Counted from the first letter of the stretch, positions 1 to 10,364 are shown. The stretch is DNA of 64,000 bases from Allotamlana fucoidanivorans (GCF_006265225.1 NZ_VDCS01000009.1:62001-126000), one strand, 5' to 3'. Translations and numbers: made by a program. The notes: generated by a model from the letters alone, not told the origin.

Positions 1-981
1 TTCTAATATCAAATCAATACCTCTCAACGAGGCACGCATGCCCGCAGCATCTCCATCAAAAAGCACGGTGATGTTTTTGGTAAGCCGGTTTATTAATCTG
101 ATTTGCTCTGATGTTAATGCCGTACCCGAAGAAGATACTACATTTTTTATACCCGTTTGATAGAACTGAATCACATCAGTATACCCTTCAACCAGATAGC
201 AATTATCTTCTTTAGCAATACTTTGCTTGGCATGATAAATACCATAAAGCACCTTACTTTTATGGTAAATATCGCTTTCAGGCGAATTCATGTATTTTGC
301 AGCCTTTTTATCGGTCACAAGTATTCTTCCTCCAAAACCAAGCACCCTGCCACTCATGCTCTTTATTGGAAACATAACGCGCCCTTTAAACCTATCAAAA
401 CGTTTATCTTCCTTAACAATAGTTAACCCCGTTTTTTCAAGGTACTCAATGCTATATCCTTTTTTTAAAGCTTCATCGGTAAATCCTTGCCATACATCAA
501 GGGCATAGCCTAAATCAAAGGTTTTAATCGTTTCTTCTGTAAACCCTCTTTCTTTAAAGTAACTTAATCCTATAGACTTTCCTTGATCGGTTTTATGAAG
601 TATATTCTGAAAATAGGTATTAGCAAACTCACTTACTAAATACAAACTTTCCTTTTCATTGGCTTTTTCTTTCTGGGCATCAGACTGAACCGTTTCTTCA
701 ATCTCAATATTATACTTTTTAGCCAAATATCTTATAGCCTCAGGGTAAGTAAAATGTTCATGTTCCATTAAAAAAGAAACGGCTGTACCTCCTTTTCCTG
801 TTGAAAAGTCTTTCCATATTTGCTTTACTGGTGATACCATAAAGCTTGGGGAACGCTCATCACTGAACGGACTTAACCCTTTAAAATTACTACCCGCCTT
901 TTTTAATTGTACAAAATCACCAATAACCTCCTCAACTCGAGCAGTTTCAAAAACTAAATCTATAGATGCTGGCGAAATCAA
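1..981 (-). CDS. dnaG: DNA primase, N-terminal part (gene runs off the window)
   Basis: Primase that makes RNA primers at the replication fork. The 327 visible codons cover the N-terminal domain (residues 1 to about 100), the catalytic core and the start of the Toprim domain, with its glutamate in VEGYTDVI near residue 261 and the DGDAAG motif near 308. The start is TTG at 979-981, giving M-ISPASIDLVFETARVEEV, the usual flavobacterial N-terminus; no ATG fits. The four CHC2 zinc ligands are absent: the family CPFH segment reads SPFS and the FxCFxC segment reads WKDFSTGKGG. The fold around them (KGLSPF, SPSF, GKGG) is kept, so this is loss of metal and not decay. The C-terminal DnaB-binding part lies outside the window. 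Confidence 0.95.
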   Translation of the reverse strand, partial: MISPASIDLVFETARVEEVIGDFVQLKKAGSNFKGLSPFSDERSPSFMVSPVKQIWKDFSTGKGGTAVSFLMEHEHFTYPEAIRYLAKKYNIEIEETVQSDAQKEKANEKESLYLVSEFANTYFQNILHKTDQGKSIGLSYFKERGFTEETIKTFDLGYALDVWQGFTDEALKKGYSIEYLEKTGLTIVKEDKRFDRFKGRVMFPIKSMSGRVLGFGGRILVTDKKAAKYMNSPESDIYHKSKVLYGIYHAKQSIAKEDNCYLVEGYTDVIQFYQTGIKNVVSSSGTALTSEQIRLINRLTKNITVLFDGDAAGMRASLRGIDLILE

Positions 982-1103
982 TACCTTATAATTTTGAAGA
1001 TGTAAATGTACTACAAATTAATACATTTTCAATAATTACACCTATTCCTATACTGGAAATAACAGCTTATTATAAGTTACAGATTGTATACCTGCTTAAT
1101 GGT

Positions 1104-2186
1104 TTAGTCCATATCAAACCGTAAACCAACTGAAATATTATTTTGGGAAATAGCTTGGTTTCTAAATATAGGGTTTAAGTCGTATTTCACATAAAGCGCT
1201 GTTGTGCCCAATGCTATATAAGAACTAACACCATAAATCAACTCAGATGTATTAAATCCGCTTCTGGCCTTATCTTTTACCTTTTTACCATTTTCATTTT
1301 GGTATTTCACTTTTTGAAGCGTGCCTATATTAAATCCGGCATAGCCTCCAACTCCAAACTTAAATTGCTTTTTGGTTGAATACCTAAAATAGGTATCCTT
1401 ATCTATACGTTTTGATGGGCCTATTTCCAAATGAAGAGGAAAAACAAAGTTTGTGACTCTGAATTTTGACACACGTACAGGGTATGGAAATTCTTCTAAG
1501 TTGATGGCACCATCAGTATTCACAAAATACATATTGTCTCTAATGTTAAGTTTATTCCATTGTATTGAAGCCCCATATTTAAATCTAAAAAAATTAGAAT
1601 GCTCTAAAAGCCTGGTTTTCCAAGCAAATCCTAATTCTATAAATCCTGAACCTCCAATTTTATACGGTGTATCATCTAACTTTTCTCCTTCTATTAAGGC
1701 ATTATTAAACCCCATGGCAAATACCAAATCACTTTGGGTGCGCTTGTCATATTTTTTTGGTTTCTTTTTATCCTTAATTTTTATCCACAGAAATTCGTCA
1801 TCATCATTTGATACTTCTATTTCTATATTAGACACATCGGTAATATCCTTATGAAGATAGTCCTTTTCATTGCGCTCAAGTAAGGCTATTTTATTATCAA
1901 TAATGGCTATTCTGTTTTCAATATTTAAAGCCCGTTTTTTTGATGCCTCCTTTTTTAATTGATTGGCCTGTTCTTCTGTAATTTCTCCTTGTTCTAATCT
2001 TGTATTAATAGCCTGTACTTCTGCTTTTAAAAATTGACGTTCTTCTGTTTTAACATCTAATTTAGCTTGTTTATAAGCCTCTATTTTATACTGATTATTT
2101 GTGTTTTGAATAGTATCTTGCGCATTGATGAGATGCGTTATTAAGCATACTACTAATAACACCCCATACTTAAGTAGAGTTTGCAT
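1104..2186 (-). CDS. Outer-membrane beta-barrel protein with N-terminal coiled coil
   Basis: 360-residue envelope protein of unknown function. It begins with a Sec signal peptide (residues 1-22, ending INAQ). A Lys/Glu/Gln-rich coiled-coil region follows to about residue 120 and contains a SHOCT-like stretch, LEQGEITEEQANQLKKEA. The rest, from about 150, alternates aromatic and polar residues as a small outer-membrane barrel does and ends in a hydrophobic strand (ISVGLRFDMD). It is the last gene of a three-gene run after an ECF sigma factor and a membrane protein, 36 bp after the latter, so it may be a target or sensor of that regulatory pair. No enzyme motif was seen. Confidence 0.7.
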   Translation of the reverse strand: MQTLLKYGVLLVVCLITHLINAQDTIQNTNNQYKIEAYKQAKLDVKTEERQFLKAEVQAINTRLEQGEITEEQANQLKKEASKKRALNIENRIAIIDNKIALLERNEKDYLHKDITDVSNIEIEVSNDDDEFLWIKIKDKKKPKKYDKRTQSDLVFAMGFNNALIEGEKLDDTPYKIGGSGFIELGFAWKTRLLEHSNFFRFKYGASIQWNKLNIRDNMYFVNTDGAINLEEFPYPVRVSKFRVTNFVFPLHLEIGPSKRIDKDTYFRYSTKKQFKFGVGGYAGFNIGTLQKVKYQNENGKKVKDKARSGFNTSELIYGVSSYIALGTTALYVKYDLNPIFRNQAISQNNISVGLRFDMD

Positions 2187-2222
2187 GTTTGTTCGTTTTT
2201 TATGATTGATGTTTGATTGATA

Positions 2223-2963
2223 TTATTCGTTACGCTGCGCTACCGCCGTTTTTACCGTATTATATTTGGCTTTTATCGCTTCAAAAACCCTTGTTCTAAA
2301 AGACTGATCAAGTTCTTCTTCTACCTCTTGCAATAAGGCGTTGGCATCTACAGACTGTTGCTCATTGTTGAGCCTAGACAAGGCTATATCCTGTTCTGCC
2401 GCTTTAAGTAATGCCTCAATATCTGCGTCGGTTACAACTTGCTTATTAGACGCCAATATTTCAACCTGAGCAACTATACTTTTAATCTTTTGTTCTTCAA
2501 TAATTGAACGTTCTTGCAAAACATCTTCATTGAGGTTCTTAACCTTTGTATGCGTTTGCTCTTGGTTGTTAAGTGAAGATTGAGTAATGGTAGTTACATG
2601 TATTTCAGTTTCTGAAGTTGTTATCAGACTTAATGTATTATCGTGATTTACACTAGATGCTTCTTGGTCATTTTTAACGGTGTCTGCAACTTCTATAATG
2701 TTGTGCTGTTCTACCTCTGTTAAAACTTCCTGACTTATGATCTTGTTAGAGTCAATAAATGGTTCTTGTTTATGAGATACAATATAGAACAAAAAAGCAG
2801 CAACACTAGCCGCCAAACCAATGCGCCAGTATCTTGTGTTATGCCTTGGCGAAATTTCTACATCTAACTGATGTGATAAATTATCCCAAGCTTTTTTGGA
2901 AGGCTCAAGTCTTCTATTGTTTACCTTTTCCTTTATATCTTTTTCAAAATTAATTGGTGCCAT
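2223..2963 (-). CDS. Single-pass membrane protein next to ECF sigma factor, probable anti-sigma factor
   Basis: 246 residues. The N-terminal segment of about 40 residues (FEKDIKEKVNNRRLEPSKKAWDNL) is cytoplasmic in type. One transmembrane helix lies near residues 45-62 (IGLAASVAAFLFYIVSHK). A long Gln/Glu/Ser-rich, partly coiled-coil region follows and would be periplasmic. The start overlaps the end of the sigma-factor gene by 14 bp, which indicates translational coupling. This order and topology are what Bacteroidetes ECF sigma/anti-sigma pairs show. No zinc-binding HxxxCxxC anti-sigma motif is present, so the anti-sigma role is inferred from context. Confidence 0.6.
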   Translation of the reverse strand: MAPINFEKDIKEKVNNRRLEPSKKAWDNLSHQLDVEISPRHNTRYWRIGLAASVAAFLFYIVSHKQEPFIDSNKIISQEVLTEVEQHNIIEVADTVKNDQEASSVNHDNTLSLITTSETEIHVTTITQSSLNNQEQTHTKVKNLNEDVLQERSIIEEQKIKSIVAQVEILASNKQVVTDADIEALLKAAEQDIALSRLNNEQQSVDANALLQEVEEELDQSFRTRVFEAIKAKYNTVKTAVAQRNE

Positions 2964-3525
2964 AGTTTACCGTATTTAACTTTTTTACGCCCTTTTGAAG
3001 CATTTTTCTAGCCTTATAAAGTTGTGATTTTGACGTTCCCTCAGTGATATGCAATAGACTAGCAATTTCACAGTGCTTATACCCTTCAATAGCATACATA
3101 ACAAAAACAACTTTATACCCATCAGGAAGCATATCAATAAGCTGTTGAATTTCTACTACCTGCAAATCTGCTTCTATGGTGTTGGGCTGTTCTTTGTTAG
3201 GAATAATTTCTTCAACCGAAAAAACAAGCTGTTTTTGTTTTCTAATAAAAGAAATAGATTCTCTTACCATAATGCGCCTTACCCACCCCTCGAAACTTCC
3301 TTCAGATCTATAATTCTTTAAATGAGAAAACACTTTTAAAAAACCATTAAGCATGACCTCTTCGGCATGTTGTATATCCTTGACATAAGTTCTACAAACG
3401 CTTAGCATTTGCGGAGCATACAAATCAAACAAAATACGTTGTGCCTCTCTATTTTGTTTAATAGCTTTTTGAATCAAAACAGATTCTTTTTTATGAAGCG
3501 GAATAACTTTCAAAAATGGTTTCAT
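2950..3525 (-). CDS. RNA polymerase sigma factor, ECF (sigma-70) family
   Basis: 191-residue extracytoplasmic-function sigma factor. Region 2 spans about residues 25-95 (LFDLYAPQMLSVCRTYV through FEGWVRRIMVRES), which binds core polymerase and the -10 element. Region 4 spans about 130-180, with a helix-turn-helix around the segment GYKHCEIASLLHITEG, which reads the -35 element. Region 3 is absent, as is usual for the ECF group. It is the first gene of the run that continues with the probable anti-sigma and the barrel protein. A minus-strand TAATTTTG box at 3637-3644 could drive it with a leader of about 100 nt, but no matching -33 element was found. Confidence 0.9.
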   Translation of the reverse strand: MKPFLKVIPLHKKESVLIQKAIKQNREAQRILFDLYAPQMLSVCRTYVKDIQHAEEVMLNGFLKVFSHLKNYRSEGSFEGWVRRIMVRESISFIRKQKQLVFSVEEIIPNKEQPNTIEADLQVVEIQQLIDMLPDGYKVVFVMYAIEGYKHCEIASLLHITEGTSKSQLYKARKMLQKGVKKLNTVNYGTN

Positions 3526-3617
3526 TTGGTCTTCTATTTTATAAGACGCTTTTTTATAACAAATGGTTGCCTCGTGATATATTTTTTTTAAGTTTCAATT
3601 AAAAAAACACCATATGA

Positions 3618-3625
3618 TACATTTG
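3618..3625 (+). promoter_or_regulatory. -7 promoter box TACATTTG upstream of YfcC-type transporter
   Basis: Exact match to the Bacteroidetes -7 consensus TAnnTTTG, 19 bp before the first possible start of the downstream gene. A weak TTTC at 3593-3596 (21-bp spacer) may serve as the -33 element. Confidence 0.5.
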
Positions 3626-3644
3626 GTTAACTTTACCAAAATTA

Positions 3645-5162
3645 ATGGAATGGAATAACTTCTTTAAAATGAAAACACTAAAATTTCCAACCGCTCAAAC
3701 TATTTTACTGCTTATTGCTGTTTTTGTTACCATATTAACGTGGTTAGTCCCTGCAGGAAAATATGACACCTTAACCTATGATGCTTCTAGCAAAACATTC
3801 ATAAGAACAAGTGAACATTCAGCCACAACACTACCAGCTACACAAAAAACACTAGAATCATTAGATATCAAAATTCCAATTGAAAAATTTACGAATGGTG
3901 ATATTTATAAACCTATTGGTATTCCCAATACCTACAAGGCATTAAACTCTAAACCTCAAGGCTTAACCGCATTAATACAAGCTCCTATAAAAGGTATTAT
4001 AGCCGCTTCCGACATTATTTTTCTGATCTTAATTATTGGTGGTTTAATAGGTATTATGAATGTAACTGGTGCCTTTGATGCGGGAATTTCTTGGTTAGCC
4101 CATCTGCTAAAAGGTTATGAATTTATTTTAATCATTCTTGTTACTACTCTTATTGCCCTGGGCGGTACAACTTTTGGATTGGCTGAAGAAACCATGGCTT
4201 TTTTCCCCATATTAATTCCTGTTTTTTTAGCGGCAAAATATGATGCCATGGTTGGACTTGCTTGTATCTTTTTAGGATCGGCCATAGGTACTATGTGTTC
4301 TACAATAAATCCTTTTTCTACCATAATAGCCTCTGATACTGCTGGGATTAACTGGACTACAGGTTTAACTAACCGAGTTATCATGTTAGTAATTTGTCTT
4401 GTTGCAACAATATTATACATTCTTCGATATGCCAAGAAGGTAAAATTAGACCCTACCAAATCTCTCATTTTTAATCAGAAGGAAGAAATTGAACAGTTAT
4501 TTGGCTTACACGACTTAAATACTTCAGTAAAATTTAACCCCAGACTCATATTAATATTATTGGTTTTTTCTCTATGCTTTGTGGTGATGATAGCTGGTGT
4601 TTCTTTCTGGGACTGGTGGTTTATTGAAATGACCGCTACCTTTTTATTAGGTGCCATTTTAATAGGCTTTATTGCTAAAATAAAAGAGAGCGTTTTTGTG
4701 GAAGAGTTTGCCAAAGGTGCTGCCAGCCTATTGAGTGTGGCTTTTATTGTAGGAATAGCCCGTGGCGTTACCATTATTATGGAGGACGGATTAATAAGTG
4801 ACACCTTACTTTATCATGCTAGCATGGTTACCGAAGGCATGAGCAAAGGAATATTCACAAATGTTATGCTTATCATTTACAGTGGATTATCATTCTTTAT
4901 GCCTTCCTCATCAGGTATGGCTGTATTAACCATGCCTATTATGTCCCCATTAGCCGACACTGTTAATATTGGTAGAGAAATTATTGTTGACACCTATCAA
5001 TACGGTATGGGTTTATTCTACCTAATTAACCCTACTGGATTGATTTTGGCCGCACTAGCCATTGTAAATGTAGGTTTTAACAAATGGTTAAAATTTATAA
5101 TGCCCTTGTTTTTTATACTTTTTATAATTACAATGATTTTACTAACCATTTCAGTTTATTAA
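3645..5162 (+). CDS. YfcC family (DcuC-like) membrane transporter, probable amino-acid or dicarboxylate carrier
   Basis: 505-residue polytopic inner-membrane protein with roughly a dozen hydrophobic helices. The family hallmarks are the start KFPTAQTILLLIAVFVTILTW followed by VPAGKYDT, and the conserved loop MPSSSGMAVLTMPIMSPLAD near residues 422-441. Family members are described as C4-dicarboxylate or arginine/ornithine-type carriers; the substrate is not readable here. The M at 3669 (MKTLKFP) agrees better with the family's usual N-terminus and is a credible alternative start. The gene converges on an arginine-deiminase-superfamily gene and the two stop codons overlap by 4 bp, which hints at a shared substrate such as a guanidino or ureido amino acid. 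Confidence 0.85.
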   Translation: MEWNNFFKMKTLKFPTAQTILLLIAVFVTILTWLVPAGKYDTLTYDASSKTFIRTSEHSATTLPATQKTLESLDIKIPIEKFTNGDIYKPIGIPNTYKALNSKPQGLTALIQAPIKGIIAASDIIFLILIIGGLIGIMNVTGAFDAGISWLAHLLKGYEFILIILVTTLIALGGTTFGLAEETMAFFPILIPVFLAAKYDAMVGLACIFLGSAIGTMCSTINPFSTIIASDTAGINWTTGLTNRVIMLVICLVATILYILRYAKKVKLDPTKSLIFNQKEEIEQLFGLHDLNTSVKFNPRLILILLVFSLCFVVMIAGVSFWDWWFIEMTATFLLGAILIGFIAKIKESVFVEEFAKGAASLLSVAFIVGIARGVTIIMEDGLISDTLLYHASMVTEGMSKGIFTNVMLIIYSGLSFFMPSSSGMAVLTMPIMSPLADTVNIGREIIVDTYQYGMGLFYLINPTGLILAALAIVNVGFNKWLKFIMPLFFILFIITMILLTISVY

Positions 5163-6073
5163 TCTCTATATAATGGTAAGGTTGAGCAACGGAATAACCC
5201 TTCTTGTTTACCTATTTCATGATAAGGCACTTCTTCAACTGTAAACCCTTGTTGACGTAGCCATGCGTTAAGCCGTGTAAAATTCTTTTCGGAAATCACA
5301 ACCTCTTCCGAAATAGAAAACACATTGCTATTCATGGCATACATTTCATCTTTATTGATTTCAAAAATATTGTCTTTCCCAAAATGATTCACTAACCAGT
5401 CATATTCCTTTTCAACTAAAAATCCGTTTTTATGAATAATTGCTTTCCCTTTTCCTAAGGGGTTAAAGCAACAGTCTAAATGAAGTGCATTTTCTCTTGG
5501 ATTTGTATTAGACTTTCTTAGCTCAAATGATTTTACAATTTTGTTAGGAAATAACTCTTGTAAAGCGATAACCGCATCAATATTTGTGCGTGCTGTTATA
5601 AAATTAGCATAGTCACTTCCTGAATAGGTGCCCACAAAAATATAGTCATTCCAAGGCATAACATCACCACCTTCTACATGACATTCTTTTGGTAGTATCA
5701 TACGTTTATCTGGACTAACTTGATTCCATATATAATCAATAGCATGTACTTCCTCCTCTCTATGTGGTAAAATATTTGCTTCAATCATAATATCTTCAAT
5801 AACAAAAGCTATATCACGCGAAAATATTTGATTACAATCTTGTATAACCTTGGGTTTAAGCACGTCTACCTGATACTTTTTAAACACAGATTCAAGTGCG
5901 TTCATTTCAGCAATCATATCAAGCTCTGTAGGATAGGTTCCTGCTTTAATATGTTCAATACTTTTAGGATCATAGCAATCGTCTAGTTTGGGAATGGGGC
6001 CATTGCTAATTGCAGTTCCCAAGACAACCTTACGTAGTCTTGACGTTTCGTTTTTTATATTAAGTTTTAACAT
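5159..6073 (-). CDS. Arginine deiminase / amidinotransferase superfamily hydrolase (DDAH-like)
   Basis: About 304 residues of the pentein (guanidine-modifying) superfamily, whose members hydrolyse arginine, methylarginines or related compounds through a cysteine intermediate. Visible active-site elements, in order, are FSRDIAFV, HVEGGDVM, ALHLDCCFNPLG (catalytic His) and the C-terminal FRCSTLPLYRD (catalytic Cys). The exact substrate cannot be assigned; flavobacterial relatives are usually labelled dimethylarginine dimethylaminohydrolase-like. The start was taken at the ATG at 6073 (MLKLNIKNE) because it begins the conserved fold; an upstream ATG at 6097 would add eight residues. It lies tail-to-tail with the YfcC-type transporter and downstream of gltA on the same strand. 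Confidence 0.8.
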   Translation of the reverse strand: MLKLNIKNETSRLRKVVLGTAISNGPIPKLDDCYDPKSIEHIKAGTYPTELDMIAEMNALESVFKKYQVDVLKPKVIQDCNQIFSRDIAFVIEDIMIEANILPHREEEVHAIDYIWNQVSPDKRMILPKECHVEGGDVMPWNDYIFVGTYSGSDYANFITARTNIDAVIALQELFPNKIVKSFELRKSNTNPRENALHLDCCFNPLGKGKAIIHKNGFLVEKEYDWLVNHFGKDNIFEINKDEMYAMNSNVFSISEEVVISEKNFTRLNAWLRQQGFTVEEVPYHEIGKQEGLFRCSTLPLYRD

Positions 6074-6172
6074 ACTTTCAACCAAAAAAACAGTCATTAA
6101 TTAAACGCTCAAAACTAACAATAATAAAATACTTTATTGAAGATTTTTTATAAATTCACCCTAAAAAAAGAA

Positions 6173-6199
6173 AAGTTTCACAGAAAACCCATGAAACTT
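6173..6199 (-). terminator. Terminator after gltA
   Basis: Perfect 8-bp inverted repeat (AAGTTTCA / TGAAACTT, 11-nt loop). On the minus strand it is followed at once by TTTCTTTTTTTAGG, a clear U-tract. Confidence 0.75.
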
Positions 6200-6225
6200 A
6201 AATATAATGCAAAATTAATATATTT

Positions 6226-7512
6226 TTATCTAGCGTCTACAGGAACAAATTTCCTTTCAGTTGCGCCTACATATATTTGTCTTGGTCGTCCTATTGGTTC
6301 TTTACGTAAACGCATTTCTCTCCATTGCGCTATCCAACCAGGTAAACGCCCTATTGCAAACATTACGGTAAACATATCTGTAGGAATTCCCATAGCCCTA
6401 TAAATAATACCCGAATAGAAATCTACATTTGGATATAATTTTCTATCTACAAAGTAAGAATCTTCTAAGGCTTCTTTTTCTAACCCTTTGGCAATATCAA
6501 GAATGGGATCTTCAATTCCTAAATCATGTAATACTTGATCGGCAGCCTTTTTGATAATTCTTGCTCTTGGATCAAAGTTTTTATAAACGCGATGCCCAAA
6601 GCCCATTAATCTAAACGGATCGTTTTTATCTTTAGCTTTAGCCATATACTTTTTGGTATCACCACCATCAGCTTGAATAGCCTCCAACATCTCTAAAACC
6701 GCTTGATTGGCCCCACCGTGAAGCGGTCCCCAAAGGGCTGAAATTCCAGCAGAAATTGATGCAAACAATCCAGCATGAGACGAACCAACCACTCGAACTG
6801 TTGAGGTAGAACAGTTTTGCTCATGGTCTGCATGTAAAATCAACAACTTGTCCATAGCATCAACTAAGACTTGATTCTGAACATAGGTTTTATTCGGTTT
6901 AGTGAACATCATTTTAAGCAAGTTTTCTACGTAGCCCAAAGAGTCATCTCCATAATCTAAAGGTAAACCTTGTTTTTTACGCATGGTCCATGCTACCAAA
7001 ACTGGCATTTTACCAAGAATTCTAACCACAGACTTGTACATATCAGCTTCTGATTCCACATTTACTGAAGATGGATTAAAAGCTGTCAAAGCACTTGTTA
7101 ATGATGAAATAACACCCATTGGATGTGCCGATTTAGGGAAAGCCTCTACAATCTTTTTTACATCTTCATCGACAACAGACTCCGCTTTAATATCATCATG
7201 AAACTTATCATTTTGTTCTTTCGTAGGTAATTCACCAAAAATCAATAAATAAGCAACTTCTAAAAAATCTACATTCTCAGCTAACTCAGCAATATCATAT
7301 CCGCGATATCTTAAAATACCTTTTTCTCCATCTAAAAAGGTTATTGCACTCTCACAAGACCCTGTGTTTTTAAATCCAGGATCTAGTGTAATAACGCCTC
7401 CTGAACTCGCTCTTAGTGTAGAGATATCAATTGCCAACTCATTTTCAGTTCCTTTTATTAAAGGAAGCTCAATTTTTTTATCATTAATCTCAATAGTAGC
7501 TTTATCTGCCAT
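6226..7512 (-). CDS. gltA: Citrate synthase
   Basis: 428-residue citrate synthase condensing oxaloacetate and acetyl-CoA at the entry of the TCA cycle, cytoplasmic. The length and the N-terminal beta domain (about 60 residues, ending in a RYRGYDI motif near 90) match the Gram-negative type II, hexameric class. Catalytic residues are visible in GPLHGGANQAV (His), MGFGHRVYK (His) and VDFYSGIIYRAMG (Asp). A terminator lies between eno and gltA, and another follows gltA, so it is probably a monocistronic unit with its promoter in 7513-7635. No clean -7 box was found there. Confidence 0.97.
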   Translation of the reverse strand: MADKATIEINDKKIELPLIKGTENELAIDISTLRASSGGVITLDPGFKNTGSCESAITFLDGEKGILRYRGYDIAELAENVDFLEVAYLLIFGELPTKEQNDKFHDDIKAESVVDEDVKKIVEAFPKSAHPMGVISSLTSALTAFNPSSVNVESEADMYKSVVRILGKMPVLVAWTMRKKQGLPLDYGDDSLGYVENLLKMMFTKPNKTYVQNQVLVDAMDKLLILHADHEQNCSTSTVRVVGSSHAGLFASISAGISALWGPLHGGANQAVLEMLEAIQADGGDTKKYMAKAKDKNDPFRLMGFGHRVYKNFDPRARIIKKAADQVLHDLGIEDPILDIAKGLEKEALEDSYFVDRKLYPNVDFYSGIIYRAMGIPTDMFTVMFAIGRLPGWIAQWREMRLRKEPIGRPRQIYVGATERKFVPVDAR

Positions 7513-7635
7513 GCTTTTTATGTAATATTTTGTTTCGTTATGCGGATGGCTAATTTACAAATATTTGATAGATTTTCCCTGCATAATTATGAATGATTTA
7601 ATCAATTAACAGATTGGTAAAATAAATGGTAATAA

Positions 7636-7669
7636 AAAAAGCGATTATTAAAAAATAATCGCTTTTTTA
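7636..7669 (-). terminator. Terminator after eno
   Basis: Perfect 15-bp stem (AAAAAAGCGATTATT / AATAATCGCTTTTTT) with a 4-nt loop, 20 bp past the eno stop codon. The A/T flanks supply a U-tract on either strand. Confidence 0.9.
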
Positions 7670-7688
7670 AAATTTCATTCAATATTAT

Positions 7689-9068
<1,380 letters not shown>

Positions 9069-9092
9069 TCACCTATAACGTTTTAGTTAAAT

Positions 9093-9128
9093 AAAACCCC
9101 AATAAAAGCAGACTATCATTGAGGTTTT
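9093..9128 (-). terminator. Terminator after carA
   Basis: 11-bp inverted repeat AAAACCCCAAT / ATTGAGGTTTT. The single plus-strand mismatch becomes a G-U pair in minus-strand RNA, which supports use after carA (stop at 9137). The following U-tract is modest. Confidence 0.65.
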
Positions 9129-9136
9129 CATTGATT

Positions 9137-10240
9137 TTATTTCTTAATATTTTCAACAAACTGATCAAAAAGATAAGAAGAATCATGTGGCCCGGGACTT
9201 GCTTCTGGATGGTACTGAACCGAGAACACGTTTTTACTTTTCATAGCTAAACCTGCCACCGTATTATCATTTAAATGCACGTGTGTGATTTCAAGATCTG
9301 GATGCGATTCAGCCTCTTCTCTATTAACTGCAAACCCATGGTTTTGAGACGTAATCTCTCCCTTTCCTGTAATCATATTTTTTACAGGGTGGTTTATTCC
9401 TCTATGCCCGTTATGCATTTTATACGTAGAAACCCCATTAGCTAATGCTATAACTTGGTGCCCTAAACAAATACCAAAAAGCGGTAAGTCTCTTTTAATA
9501 ATTTCTTTTGCTACGGCTTGTGCCTCAACTAAAGGTTCTGGATCCCCTGGCCCATTAGATAAGAAATATCCATCTGGCTTAAACGCCTCTAAATCCTCAA
9601 ACTTAGCGTTGTATGGAAACACTTTAATATATACGTCTCTACTTGCAATATTTCTTAAAATATTCTTTTTGATTCCAATATCTAGAGCCGCTACTTTATA
9701 GGTCGCATTTTCATCACCAAAATAGTAAGGTTCTTTAGTTGATACTTTAGATGCCAACTCTAGTCCTTCCATATTTGGCACTTCAGCCAATTGCTTTTTA
9801 AGCTCATCTATTTTATCTATTTCGGTTGAAATTACGGCATTCATGGCACCGTGGTCTCTGATATAACTCACCAAAGCTCTGGTATCAACATCTGAAATAG
9901 CTAATAGATTATTTTTGTCTAAAAAGTTTTCTAAAGAATCATCAGCCCCCACTCTAGAGTAATCATAGCTAAAATTTTTAACTATTAATCCCGCTATTTT
10001 TATAGAATCAGACTCAATTTCATCTGCTTTTGTTCCGTAATTCCCAATATGTGCATTGGTTGCAACCATTAGTTGTCCATAGTAGGACGGATCTGTAAAT
10101 ATTTCTTGATAACCAGTCATTCCTGTATTAAAACAAACCTCTCCAAATGAAGTTCCTTGTTTATTACCAACTGCCTTACCGTGAAAAATAGTACCATCTG
10201 CTAGAAGAATGATGGCCTTTTGTCTTTTTTGATATTTCAT
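9137..10240 (-). CDS. carA: Carbamoyl-phosphate synthase, small (glutaminase) subunit
   Basis: 367-residue glutamine amidotransferase subunit that supplies ammonia to CarB for carbamoyl phosphate, feeding arginine and pyrimidine synthesis. The N-terminal CPSase small-subunit domain covers about residues 8-140 (TGMTGYQEIFTDPSYYGQ). The class I glutaminase domain follows, with the nucleophile Cys in LFGICLGHQVIALA and the His-Glu pair in VQYHPEASPGPHDS. carB is not in the window. It lies downstream of rplQ but is separated from it by a terminator and about 180 bp, so it is probably independent of the ribosomal operon. Confidence 0.97.
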   Translation of the reverse strand: MKYQKRQKAIILLADGTIFHGKAVGNKQGTSFGEVCFNTGMTGYQEIFTDPSYYGQLMVATNAHIGNYGTKADEIESDSIKIAGLIVKNFSYDYSRVGADDSLENFLDKNNLLAISDVDTRALVSYIRDHGAMNAVISTEIDKIDELKKQLAEVPNMEGLELASKVSTKEPYYFGDENATYKVAALDIGIKKNILRNIASRDVYIKVFPYNAKFEDLEAFKPDGYFLSNGPGDPEPLVEAQAVAKEIIKRDLPLFGICLGHQVIALANGVSTYKMHNGHRGINHPVKNMITGKGEITSQNHGFAVNREEAESHPDLEITHVHLNDNTVAGLAMKSKNVFSVQYHPEASPGPHDSSYLFDQFVENIKK

Positions 10241-10364
10241 CTGTTAATTATGATATTATATTTCGGTCAGATGTAACACCCTTAATAATCAAACGCTTAT
10301 AACCGAATATTTTTCTCATGGGTGTTTCATGTGTTTTGAAAAGTTTTACAAAATTGCACAAAAA

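Noticed and set aside
157-508. Small open frames on the plus strand inside dnaG
   Set aside because: They lie antisense to the well-conserved primase sequence, have no recognisable domain and are explained as shadow frames.
1453-1854. 133-codon plus-strand frame antisense to the barrel protein gene
   Set aside because: It has no homology-like features, no promoter, and lies fully within a gene with a signal peptide and clear barrel pattern.
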